This document shows, one piece after another, positions 36,896 to 48,384 of a stretch of DNA of 64,000 nucleotides; the stretch's first letter is position 1; every line of letters begins with the position of its first letter. The stretch is taken from assembly GCA_964016985.1 (NCBI GenBank), contig OZ024828.1, positions 26,232,581 through 26,296,580 of the forward strand. Direction: 5' to 3'. The notes below the pieces were generated by a model, which was not told the DNA's origin, did no database searches, and saw nothing but the letters and a program-made list of their open reading frames with translations. This DNA is from Anodontia alba. Lineage: Eukaryota; Mollusca; Bivalvia; Lucinida; Lucinidae. The position numbers and the translations under genes are program-made.

Positions 36896-39800
36896 CAGGA
36901 ATTCTCGTACTACAGGTACTAATCCGCACCAATCGGTCCCTTCTGTGACGTCACAGCCTGTCGCTAGTTCTCAGACAGGTAATAGTGTGGAAATGTATAG
37001 AATTATATAGGAGCCCATCATTTAACTAATAAAATCAATTATTTGCAATAATACAAGATATTATTATAACCTCGCAATAGATGGAAAAATGTATCTGCTT
37101 CAATTTGATACCAAATTTGTTGAAATAAGATAAATTTTAAAATGGCCCAGATTGTAATGAATGCTACAAGGGTTTTTCCTTATTAAGTCTTTGTATTTTA
37201 CAACAAAAATGAAAAATAGCCTTGATTCAATCGCCCAAAAGTCATATTTTTTTAAATTTCTCCGTTCGCTATAACCTCCCATTCGATAGATCTATTTAAT
37301 ATCTATAGTTATGTAGTAAAATATTGAATAAATTATTTTATTAAAAATGGCCCACAGGTTGCAGAATATAGCTATATTTGAAAAATGCGGAGCGAAAATG
37401 TGTAATGATTACACAGACGCAGGTCTTGTGTACACATGATACTAGAATGAATTGCAAAAGAGGTTGTAAGAATCGGAAAATAAAAAAGAAGTTGGTATCC
37501 ATTGATAGTATTATAAAGATAATTTAGCTTCAAAAAGGAAAAAAAAGATATATATTTATAACAATATAAACTTATTTATTTATTTTTTGTTTAAGTCGAA
37601 TTTTGTTTTCATTCGGCAACTTATTGAAGCTTTAATGAAAATTTGATATAATTACTTTTGGCCATAGGAAAACTACAAACTGCTTAATTACTTGTTTTTT
37701 ATTTGTTTAATGACGAAAAAAAATGCTTTGTCGGGATACAAGAAAAATACCTAAATGCGCGGCCACTCTTGGATGTTTTCTTAATAACAATTACTGCTAA
37801 TGAATGCCAATTATGTCCTTATCTTGACGAAAGAAAACAACGAAATCACTTTTTACATAATTGACATATATGCTTATGCGCAGTTTTAATTGCACAAACA
37901 GAATTAAATCCAACATTTGATCTATTTGCATAAACTAGCACTTTTGCTCATTTTAGATTCCTGTACATAAATAAGGACTACATGGTTCATAATCATGGCT
38001 TCATCTAAGTGCGTGCGTGTACAAAATAAATTTGACTATAAAAAAACTGAATGAGGGTGAGGCTCTCTCTCTCAAACGTTCTTCTCTAAATCTGTGAATA
38101 ACACGAGTCTCTCCAAATAAAAGCAGCATTAAATATGACGTGCCACCATTGTAGTTCCAGACCAGCATGTGCATACATTTTTTCTCTGATAGAATGTGCA
38201 AGCTCTATTCAACATCCGGTGTTAAATATGTATATTTAATAAATAATTTATAATATTAAAAAAAATACATTAAAACAAAATGATAATTGATATTATTTTC
38301 AGAAATAATTATTTAGTAATCTTTAGCTGTATATTATAATTCGGAATATAAATATTCCTATGCTGGTACTATTTTGTTTCATAAAATGGTTCTCTATCTA
38401 GGAAATTAAAACATAATGATACTAATGATATTATTATTATTATTATTATTATTATTTACTACTACTATTATTATTATTATGTTGTACATCACAATTCCGA
38501 AGAATAAATATTATTATGCTGGTCATATTCGAAATGTTTTATTTGTAAAATTAGCCACATGGACAGTTTATACTATCGTACATGTATATTTAGGGGTAAA
38601 ATATTACTAATTATCGTATAAACCCTATTAGACACATTAAATAACTATCATACTGAAATTTGGCTACCTGTTGAAACAGCTTATACCTGCTATCTGAGTG
38701 GCAAACAGTGTAGACCTTGATAAGATACTCTTTGATGTAATGTCTGATCAGGGTCACTGCCTTTTGTTATGGTGTGTTTATCAGAATACTGAGGTTAAAT
38801 ACTATAAACCACTTTCTCAGTCAGATTCAATAAATTGTTCACACCTTTTCAAACATTACCCTAAAGGCAATTGTTTCAAAAACAAACCTGGGCTACCAGA
38901 TGATTCGATTCTACTGTTTACAACACTTGCCCTATCTTTTTAACAAGGCCATTATAGAATCAGCTGATTTGTCTAAACATTGCTGGGTAGGTGTAAATTA
39001 GTGTAGACCCTGAACACACAATGCGTAATATGACATCTGATCTGGGTCTACACTGTTGGCACAGACCTCTCTGTCTAAAACCCTAGGATAGTAGTAACAG
39101 TCATAATCCCAGGAAAACGACATTTTATCCACTTTTGCTAACTACCCAACACAGAAATAACACGAGTCTCTCCAAATAAAAACAACAACCATTGTAGTTC
39201 CAGATCAGCATGTGCATACATTTTCTCTGATAGATTGTGCAAGCTATATTCACATGCAGTATAGACTCTGATCAATATATTTCAGCGGACACACAGACTA
39301 ATTGGGGTCTGCATTGATCGCATAATTCATAAGGCCCATTTTTTGAAAAAAAAATCAAAAAATCAATCATAATTGTTTCTTATTTTACTTGAAGACACCT
39401 CAAAGTTCTTGAAACGATCAACAAAACATTTTACTTTCATTTATATTAGCATTAAAACATATATAAATACAAGTTAAATAACAGCACGTTGGTTTATTTT
39501 CTGGTTCCATTTGTCTAGTACTCTTATTATCATTATCCAGCTGGGAACTAGAAGCCTCAGGCCACTGGACAAGTTAATAATAGCTTAATCTATACCTCAT
39601 GCAATAAAAACAAAGTGGTCAAAACATCAAATAAACATCAACATTTGAAAGCGACCATTATGACAATGATGTAGGAATGCAAGGGCAAACAAAGCACCAT
39701 CTTTAACTGTGTAACTAAAGAAACACTGATTACTGTAGAATATATCGATTAAGAGTTAAAATCCTGATCAGAGTGTGCAGATGCGCAGACTGATCTGGAT

Positions 39801-40064
39801 CTTTAGTGTTTACATAATACACAATGTACATAATTTCCCTTTTTTCATAATCTGACACACCTGCCCTTTTTCTGAGACAGGTCACGGGGTCCTGCAATTC
39901 TTGAGATGATAAGATAAAACTAGAAATAGCATATGCTTCATTAATTTTTATGTAAGTTTTTTTTGACAGTTTGGCTATTTTTTTTTTTTTTTTTTTCTTA
40001 AGTTTAAATGATTGTTAAACAACGTTCATGCATCAAGGGAAAAGTGATGATGATATTCTTATTT

Positions 40065-40740
40065 TTCCCAGACAGTAGGCTTTGACATGCCATGCGAATT
40101 GTCTCCAACAGAGACAGTTATTATGGACTGTCAAACCTTTTCTTTTCTTTTCTTTTTGTGGGGGTGGGGGAGGGGTAAAAATTTTAACCCTTAACCTTTT
40201 CCACTCTCTGGACTAATTCAGCAGCAATAAACTGGTGATATTTGTTGAATTTTCCCCAGAAAATAGGATTTGACATTTGCATGAAATGTCAAACCATTTC
40301 CTTTTTAGGGGTGGGGGGGTGATATTTGATCCCTTAACGTTTATCAGTTTCTGGGGTAATTCAGCATGCGGTAAAGTGGTTATTGTCTTAGTTTATCCAG
40401 AAAATAGGATTTGACACTTCATGCAAATAGTCTTCATTGGAGACAATTTTCATGAAATGTCAAATTCTGTTTTGAAAATAAAACATACAGAGGAGTTGTT
40501 CAGGATAAGTATTTGGTGATTGTATTTTTTTTCTCTCCATAAAACATATGTCGTGGGTACTCATCAGATGAGCCTCACCAAGGTTCTTCAGATGAGTACT
40601 CATAACATGTTTTTGCTTCACCGAGGTGCATCAAATTAATACCTACAACATATGTTTTAATGGAGAACTGGAGAAAATTATCCCATATTTATGTTGTCTG
40701 CAAAACTTTTACCCAAAGTGCTAAGGGCTTAACTGATAAG
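40065..40740. repeat. Cluster of four degenerate hairpin MITEs
   Basis: Three segments with TTTGACATTTCATG/CATGAAATGTCAAA hairpins (about 40080-40140, 40255-40300, 40405-40470) are joined by CCTTAACCTTTTCCACTCTC-like ends. A fourth is a CTCCATAAAACATATG hairpin at 40535-40670. They appear to be repeated insertions of family 2 relatives. Confidence 0.5.
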
Positions 40741-41437
40741 TACTATGCTAATTCGCGCCACCAATGGGTCCTAGGTTTATGAAATAGGATTGTCTTTATG
40801 CTGTGAACAAATAGCCCAAAGCTATTTATGTACCTGTCTTGAAAGAAATGTCCTGTTTGTACACCTCTGTCCAGCTGATGGTCTTTGTGAGCTTTGCAGA
40901 CTGGTTTCAAACTACTAAATTATCAAATTACCAATAATAATGAAAACCTCTAAATTTACTTTTTTTCTTTTTTGTTCTAATCATGTACCCTTATACTACT
41001 AGAAAAGGAAATAATGACTAGCTTTGTTTGTACTCTAGATCCAGACCAAACTGTGCTCAGGCACAGAATGACCAGGAAGATTGTTTATCATATACTGATC
41101 TTAACAATCAGATCTGTAACACACATTAAGCAAAGAGCATAACCTTGCTCAGAAAGCGCAATGGGGTCTTGGTCTACAAAGTGCACATACCTGAAGGTTG
41201 CTTAAAACACTGTGATATTTGATATTACTCATTTATGCTAAAAAGGGACATTGACAAATAGATAAGAACTTTAGACCCAGATCAGACGCCGCATATCATA
41301 GTGTCTGGTGAGCATTGATTAAACACACTTGATTGCATTCTGATTAATAGGTTTCTTTAATCTGTGGTGATAGTATTGATGAGAAATAGGTTATCTAGAT
41401 CACCTTAGCGAGTAGGTATCTTTAATTACTGTACTAA

Positions 41438-41762
41438 CAAATGTCTAAGGATAACCTAACTTAATAACGGAGGTATGAAGACTGCCCTTTGAGGTTAAGA
41501 AGTGGATGACATAGGCCTTTCCCCTGTATTCATTATCCATATGCTTCTTTCTTTCTTTCTTTCTTTCTCTTTCTTCCTGTCTTTCTCTTTCTTTCTTTCT
41601 TTCTCTTTCTTTGTTTCTTTCTTTCGTTTGTATTGTAACAACAAATGTCTTAGGATAACTTAATAACGGAGGTACGCTGACTGTCCTATGATGTTAAGAA
41701 GTGGATGACAAAGGTCTTTCTCCTGTATTCATTATCCTTAGGCTTCTTTCTTTCTTTCTTTA
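41438..41762 (+). repeat. About 200-bp tandem duplication with (TTTC)n
   Basis: AACAAATGTCTAAGGATAAC to TTCATTATCC and a CTTTCTTTCTTTC tract is repeated from about 41640 with roughly 10% change. The first microsatellite copy (41549-41626) is longer than the second. Confidence 0.8.
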
Positions 41763-42476
41763 GTTAATGGTTATCATAAAGTAATGTTTTGTTGTTGTTT
41801 TTTTTATTCATTCATTCATTTTTTTTTCAAATTACTTATATTTAATTAAATTTTCCCATTTGTTTTCTCCAGGTGAAATGATCATTTTTCTTTCATAAAT
41901 TGTACCGAACTATCATCAGTAATTAAATACAACCTTAATTAACTCATCTGTTTTCTTAGATTAACTATTGTTCTTCATTTTAAAATCTTACTGAATTACC
42001 ATTCATTAAATATTTAAATATAACACTTTTTTAATTTATTAATTACTTTTGTTTTCTTAGGTTAACTATTGAAATTCGTTTAAAAATCATATTGAATTAT
42101 TTATAACTAAATACAAACGCTTTTTATCTAATTTAAAATAATAATAATAATAATAACAATAATAATTGATTTTAATCAATTAATATTTTGTTATTATCAT
42201 TGTTAATTCTTAGGTCAAGAATAATCTGCTGATATTCATTCATTCATTCTAACTCGGACCTAGTCCAGTGTATATTGGGTCCAAGATTCTAAAGTGCATC
42301 CATACATGATTTAATCTGAATTGTAGCAATACTGTAGGTGTGTGTGACACTGAGCTGATTACACACCAGCTACACAGGTAAGACGACCGGTCAAAGGGAA
42401 TTAACCGAATCCTATCTAAAATGGAATATCGATAACCTGAGTGACAGTTCCTGTAGTACGATAATTCCTGGTAGTG

Positions 42477-42491
42477 TATGTTTTCGTGATG
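42477..42491 (+). mobile_element. Solo right end of family 1
   Basis: TATGTTTTCGTGATG is identical to the terminal 15 bp of the family, with no element to its left. It lies about 300 bp before the full copy at 42794. Confidence 0.45.
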
Positions 42492-42793
42492 TTGTGAGGA
42501 TCAATTTTAATTTTTGTAAAGCGGTTTTCATTTGCTAGGATAATCTGGCGTTGAATGTTTGGGAGCGTGTAAACAGTCATCGCTCTTCGAAGTGTGCCTA
42601 TTTGACTTAAGTATATGGATATACCTTCGAAGGTGTTTTACCGCCGGAAAAGATATCTTATTGGGAGCAAAATGTTTCCTTTTAGAGCAGATTTCTTTCC
42701 AGAAAGACCCCTTGGTGTGTAAAAGTGTAAGCAAGACGTCACAAAAGTTGTCTACTGGATAAGTAAGAAAATCATTATTTGGTAATCCGCCTT

Positions 42794-43066
42794 CATTACG
42801 AAAACACACCTATTCAAATATACTGAAAATTTTACTACCAAAACAAAGAAAATTTTCATATAAAAGAAATCTGATATTTTTCATATTTCTGTTCAAAACA
42901 TAGATTGTGGGTACTCGTTAGAACCGCCTCGGTTCTAACGAGTACCCACAATCTATGTTTTCGAGCAAAAATAAGAGAAATAATGTATACCCCTGTAAAC
43001 CCCAGCTTTACTATATAAAAGTGGGGCTTAAGGGGGTCAAAGCTACATAGGCGTGTTTTCGTGATG
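42794..43066 (+). mobile_element. Family 1 fold-back MITE with shortened stem tip
   Basis: It begins CATTACGAAAACACAC and ends GCGTGTTTTCGTGATG. The stem tip is reduced to GAACCGCCTCGGTTC, a perfect but shorter hairpin. Confidence 0.88.
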
Positions 43067-43115
43067 TTTCTATATGTATAGAAATGGATCGAGTTGACTC
43101 AAGTCCCTTTTTGAC

Positions 43116-43148
<33 letters not shown>

Positions 43149-43447
43149 TTATCCAATAATTGTATTTAAAACGTGTATGTGTGTTTGTGTGTGTGCGTAC
43201 TTGCGTGCGTATGTGTGCGTTATTTTTGTACTTCAATTTTAATTGGTTTTTGTTTATCCAATAAGATTTATTGACTTGTTTTGTTATCTTTGAAAATGTA
43301 CATTAGTAAAAGTTTAAAACAGAAAGTCACCCACTTTCTTAATATGCAATGAATGCAAAAAAAAAAAAAAAAAAAAAATGTTTTCTATTTAATATGTGAA
43401 TCGTGTGATTTACCAGGTCCAAGTTCAAAATCATTCTTAAGAGTTAA

Positions 43448-43625
43448 CCCTTTCACCCCTGAGATTCTGAAGTGGACTCTTCCATCTTTGAATTTAGACA
43501 TGCCCACTGTCTCAAAAACGGTTTCCGTATAAACAGAATGACAAACAGAAGATCCTGATGAGACGTCTCATCTGGATCTACACTGTTTGCATATTTATCT
43601 GTTTTGTTCTGCTGGGTTGAAAGGG
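43448..43625. mobile_element. Family 2 MITE
   Basis: TTAACCCTTTCACCCCTGAG is at the left; the right end GGGTTGAAAGGGTAA has lost one T of TTAA. The internal stem is short (GAGACGTCTC). Confidence 0.7.
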
Positions 43626-44004
43626 TAAAAGCGTATGTGTACCTTAAGTTAAGGTCTGAAATCTGAACATATGAAGCGGCGCGTTTAAACTCAATTAAAA
43701 TAAATAGTGTTGTGTTGAACCAGTAAACTATGGCGAACTATGTTTATTTATTTCATCGTTGAAAATCCGCTTTAATGTAAAAACGCACAAAAACTTGCGG
43801 GTCTCGGCACTTAAAGTTAAGGGTCGAGCTTAACTTAAAGAATGATTGTGAAACAGAGCCCCGAACCCCTTAAAATAAGGTCTAACTTAAATTCAAGGAC
43901 TGAGAGTTGCAAAGTACTTTTTCGCTTTCACATAAAATCTGTTGTTTTGTTGTTGTTGTTTTTTTTTTTGTTGTTTTTTTTTGTTTGTTTTTTTGTTTGT
44001 TTTT

Positions 44005-44036
<32 letters not shown>

Positions 44037-44457
44037 TTCCAACGATGCAGCCGATAGATACACATCTTGTTTTTAATATTTCGTTTGCTGAACAAACAAA
44101 GCAATTAATTTTACTTGATTTTAAGTCCACCATTTCATATGTTGAAATTCATATGTTGAAATACCTTAACACTAAGAAATGGTTGTGAAACCGGGACCTG
44201 GCTGTATTATGTGAATATGCTAGCAAATTGTTTGTCAAACGCGCATGCGTATAGATATTTGCGACAATGTTGTCGATAGTCGCAATACGTTTGTTTTGAA
44301 GGACCAGGAGCAAGCGTTGCGTGATTTGAAGTAAAAGATTTGAGCCACAGTATGTGAACTAGTGCCTCTCTGACATATGCGGACAGCAAGGACCCAGATA
44401 AACTTCTGCAATCGCACAGTCAGATAAGACCTTCAATATCCGCTTACAGAATCAATG

Positions 44458-44638
44458 CCAGCGGGCAGCGTTGAAATAATGTCGTTTCAATGTTGATTCA
44501 ACGTCTTTGACGTTGAATCAACGTTGCAACGACATTATTCCAACGTTGTGTGAAACAATGTCGGTTCAACGTAAATTCAACGTTTGGTGTTAAATCACCG
44601 TTGCAACGACATTGTTTCAACGTTGTGTGCCTGCTGGG
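44458..44638. mobile_element. Short family 6 MITE made of two palindromes
   Basis: The ends are CCAGCGGGCAGCGTTGAAA and the reverse of GTTGTGTGCCTGCTGGG. The inside is two successive palindromes of about 85 bp rich in CAACGTT and GTTGAATC. It is related to the ends of the 17139 element. Confidence 0.75.
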
Positions 44639-44722
44639 AATGGATACTGTAGAATGTATTCATGTTTAACAAAGATCCTTATCAGAAAGCATGGCTCCGC
44701 AGGATGACCTTGAATTTTACAG

Positions 44723-44890
44723 TTTGCATATGGCCCAAAGGCACCTTTTTTCAAGGCATGGCTCATTTGTTGTGAATTACATTGCAGTAAATAGCATTGC
44801 AGTAAATTTGCATATGGCCCAAAGGCACCTTTTTTCAAGGCATGGCTCATTTGTTGTGAATTACATTGCAGTAAATAGCATTGCAGTTAA
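44723..44890 (+). repeat. 84-bp exact tandem duplication
   Basis: TTTGCATATGGCCCAAAGGC through AGCATTGCAGTAAA is present twice (44723-44806 and 44807-44890), with a single change near the end (AGTTAAC). Confidence 0.92.
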
Positions 44891-45345
44891 CCCATTAAAT
44901 GCACTAAGCACAACAGCAGCAGACCTATTACGAAAACACACCTATTCAAATATACTGAAAATTTTACAACCAAAAAAGGAAAAAATTCAAATAAAAAACT
45001 TCTGATATTTTTCATATTTCTGCTCAAAACATAAATTGTGGGTACTCGTTAGAACCGCCTCCGCGAGGCGGTTCTAACGTGTACCTACAATTTATGTTTC
45101 TAAGCAAAACAATAGGAAAATAATGTATACCCCTGTAAACCCCAGTTTTACTATATAAAAGTGGGGATTAAGAGGGTCAAAATTATATAGGCATGTTTTC
45201 GTGATGGTATTTCATTTTTATTTTTCAGAGAAAGTAAGCCTTGATATTTTAGTTTACATGTAATGTCAAGCCTTATTTTCCCTGAAAAAAGTATACTTGG
45301 GAATGTCGTCTGCTACAAATTTGCAATTTGCATGACGCCTAAGGA
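44889..45345. mobile_element. Family 2 MITE split by a family 1 insertion
   Basis: It begins TTAACCCATTAAATGCACTA and AGCAGCAGAC, then the family 1 copy (44926-45206). It resumes with CAGAGAAAGTAAGCCTTGAT and ends near AATGTCGTCTGCTACAAATT. Confidence 0.72.
44926..45206 (+). mobile_element. Family 1 fold-back MITE inserted in a TTAA-type MITE
   Basis: The left end is TATTACGAAAACACAC and the right end is GCATGTTTTCGTGATG. It interrupts the AGCAGAC/GACAT motif of the host element at 44889-45345. Confidence 0.88.
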
Positions 45346-45806
45346 ATAATTAATGTTCTGAACATTTTGCAATTCGGATATTGTGGTATTTTAAACATTG
45401 GCTTACGAATTATTTTGGCAACTAAAAAGTATTATTATTCAATGTAACTTACTAAAGTTTGATAGGTTTTTCGATTTTGTTTTCTTTCTCGTCAGAATTA
45501 TACTTTTATAAATCAAAATTTTAATTCTTATACACATTTCAGGCAATTTGATTGTTTGATAGCAAAGTTTTACTTTTCAATAAACCCAAGTGCAGAAATC
45601 TGTCGGGTCTATTTTTCTTCCGCCGTCTCAAACGATTGACCCATTTTGACAACATTTGTAACAGCTTGGTGAAAAAGTTGGAATTATAAGGCATAAATAA
45701 TTATTTTTGAGGATTTTATCGATGTGTAAACCCTGGAGAAAACCAGTAAGTTCATCATAAAGCACTGCGGGCTTTATTCAGTTTGTGAATGATTTGCCGG
45801 AGTTAA

Positions 45807-46028
45807 CCCATTTAAGCCAAGCGTCCCATAAAAGGGACATTGGTAAGCAATGTAGACCCAGATCAGACGCCGCAGAACGCGGCGTCTGATCAGGGTCTAC
45901 ACTTTTTGCATAAAATTCAGAAATTTCTACAAAATATGATAATAATAAAATCTAACCAGACACCCCTTATATAGGAAATGGACGTGTACAAAGAGTTAAG
46001 GTAGAAGAGTCCACTCGGCATAAATGGG
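45807..46028. mobile_element. Family 2 MITE, intact TTAA ends
   Basis: TTAACCCATTTAAGCC and the reverse of GGCATAAATGGGTTAA form the ends. The hairpin CAGACGCCGCAGAACGCGGC with its partner is at about 45862-45886. A short AATAATAAAA marks the site where other copies have long microsatellites. Confidence 0.82.
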
Positions 46029-46072
46029 TTAACACATCGATAAAATACACAAAAATATAGTTCGTTCCTTAA

Positions 46073-46278
46073 CCCTTGTCCTGCTGAAGCCGGATATGTC
46101 CTGCCTTCGCAAACAGTGTAGATCCAGTTCAGTTGGCTTCTGAAGAAGCCAACTGATCTAGATCTGCACTGGTTGCCATTGAGTATGTGAATTTATATCA
46201 ACAATCTGGATCAAGTAATGTGATTGGCTGAAAATTAGAAATAGGCGTGGCATCTTAATTTATTCAGCAGGACAAGGG
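46073..46278. mobile_element. Family 2 MITE, same subtype as 20587
   Basis: TTAACCCTTGTCCTGCTGA and TCAGCAGGACAAGGGTTAA ends; 206 bp. The stem is AGTTGGCTTCTGAAGAAGCC with its partner. It lies 44 bp after the previous copy. Confidence 0.85.
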
Positions 46279-46681
46279 TTAAGCGATACCCTGCAATATT
46301 GCACATTATTATCCATGATGCAGACGCCGACACAAATGCAGACGGTACAAATGTAACACTAATGGGATCCTCACCTGAAACATTATGTCCCCGTCGCAGT
46401 ATCCTTTAGGTGCATTCAAACTGTACGAGTTCAGAGCAAATTTTCATGTGCACAGTATTTACAGGGAATATGAGTCTCACACAGACTTCATGTACGGTTG
46501 ACTCTTGTTATCTCAAACACTGATAACTCAAACTACTGCTTAAGTCAAGTTTAATAAAATATAATTATTGCATAAAAAGCAGTGTCGCACGTTATTAAAA
46601 GCCGTGCATTAACCGGCGAAAAGCCGTGTATTAACAAGGCAATTCACGCGCTGTTAATGCACGGCTACGCAACTTTCAATA

Positions 46682-47941
46682 CGAGGGTGAGTCAATAAGT
46701 AACCAGCCTAACTTATTTCTTCGTTTTCAGTGTAGTGCCCTCTAGTGTGATGCACTTAGACCAACGGTGTTCAAGTGCTATCAGCCCAGAACTGAAAAAG
46801 TCAGGGTCCTTTCCATTGACCCACTCCTCAACTGCGGTCACGACTTCTTCATCAGGCCGGAAATGAGATCCACGGATATCTTTTTTCAAATTTGGGAATA
46901 AGAAGAAGTCGCTAGGAGCTAGGCCAGGCGAATTGGCAGGATGTGGTATTAATTCATACCCGTTTCGCTCTACAGCGTCCATTGCAACTGTGCAGATGTG
47001 GCCTCTCGCGTTGTCCTGTTGCAGCAAAACACCTTTAGAGAGTTTACCTCGGCGTTTTTCACGGATGTCGGCTCTCAGCTGGTCTAACAAGTTTGCATAG
47101 TACACTCCAGTTATTGTACTTCTCTTGGGTAAAAAGTCCAACATAATAACGCCTTTTGCGTCCCAAAATACTATGGCCATCACCTTGCCAGCAGATGGTT
47201 GCGTCTTGAACTTCTTTGGCCTCGGGGACCCAGGCCCTACCCACTGACGACTCTGAGCTTTATTCTCTGGCTCATAATGAACCCAAGTCTCATCTACAGT
47301 CACCAGACGCATAAGAAAATCATCTTTTGACCTGAAACGCTTGAACAAGGCGCTGCATACTGATACTCTGGTTGCTATTTGCTCATTGCTAAAGGATTTG
47401 GGGACCCAACGGGCTGTTAGCTTGCGCATACCTAAACGATTATCTAAGATTGTTGAAACGCTACCATGTGAAATGCCTAATGCCTGCACTATTTCTTCCA
47501 CCTGAATTCGCCTATCAGAGTATACCAGATCCCGAACTTTCTTACACATTTCTTCGTCGGTGGCATCCAGTGGGCACCCAGACCTGGCTTCATCTTCTAA
47601 AGACGTTCTACCGCGTTTGAATTCCCCTACCCAGAATTTAACCTGGGCATAAGATGGTGCAGAAGACCCATAAACATCGGCTAACTCGCCGTGTATTTCC
47701 TGGCCAGTTTTACCTTTTAAATACAAGTACCGAATTACAGCACGCTACTCAACTTTAGATGAAAAGCATGCCTTTGCATCACTAGCCATGTTTAACATAC
47801 AATATCTTATCAAAGAATGACTCGATACGTGTGCAATTTTGTACCCATGTATAAAACATATATTGAAACAAAGCATGAAAATCGTGACCGTCTCGGTCCA
47901 TCGGAAATGGGATAGGCTGGTTACTTATTGACACGCCCACC
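46682..47941 (-). mobile_element. Mariner transposon, nearly complete
   Basis: The element is 1,260 bp long and flanked by TA dinucleotides (46680-46681 and 47942-47943). Imperfect inverted ends share the block GTCAATAAGTAACCAGCCTA on both sides. The size, TA target, and a transposase on the minus strand with DD34D spacing all fit the mariner family. It sits inside a run of small hairpins (46585-46670). Confidence 0.92.
46713..47789 (-). pseudogene. Mariner transposase with one premature stop
   Basis: Read from the ATG at 47789, the frame runs 358 codons to the stop at 46713 but is broken by TAG at 47745-47747 (codon 15). Family members usually have Gln-Arg-Ala-Val-Ile-Arg at this point, so CAG to TAG is likely. 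The rest is intact. The N-terminal helix-turn-helix is followed by WVPK and the catalytic core. The three Asp residues are in TVDETW (D166), LQQDNARGH (D259) and SPGLAPSDFF (D294); 34 residues separate the last two. Translation from the internal Met at 47726 would lose the first 21 residues of the DNA-binding domain. The enzyme cuts and pastes its own element at TA sites. Young age is inferred from the single lesion. Confidence 0.9.
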
Positions 47942-48129
47942 TATGACCGTATCGAGGTCACAGATTTGCTGCCGTAACGAGATGTGTACATGTACTGCCC
48001 GGCCCTAGAACGGGCATAGTCCGTGGAAATTGCGTTCGTAAGACATCGGTGAAAAGGCGAAACAAAATAGTGAAAGAAATAACGCGAAATGTAGCAAATG
48101 TTTTCAGTTTTTATGCAATAATAGCAATC

Positions 48130-48225
48130 GAAAATGGTTTTTCAATGCATTAACATTCGCCAGGTCCCTTTTCAACACCTCCCACGGGACCTGGCGAATG
48201 TTAATGCATGAAAACCCATTTTTTA
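48130..48225. repeat. Hairpin next to the satellite array
   Basis: TGCATTAACATTCGCCAGGT and ACCTGGCGAATGTTAATGCA are perfect inverted copies around a 25-bp loop, with GGTTTTTCA/TGAAAACCC extensions. Confidence 0.75.
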
Positions 48226-48384
48226 TCCCTATATTGTAATCTACCGATTATAAAATCTCCAAAACAACCCCCAGTACTCAAATGAGCAATGTGGATTTCA
48301 TTTCATCAGAAGATAAAAGTATTTTCAAACCCTTTACGCTAATCGGTTTCTGAAATGGGGTGGAGCATACCAAGTGACCCATGG

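Larger units (their letters stand above)
36896..42476. other. AT-rich intergenic DNA
   Basis: No ORF with a recognisable domain. A (TTA)n tract is at 38430-38456, hairpins at 38699 and 38997, the MITE cluster at 40065, and the duplication at 41438. Three diverged units of about 115 bp (TTTTCTTAG.TTAACTATTG) lie at 41940-42220. Confidence 0.55.

Noticed and set aside
44617..45005. Frames with duplicated AQRHLFSRHGSFVV text
   Set aside because: By-product of the 84-bp tandem duplication.
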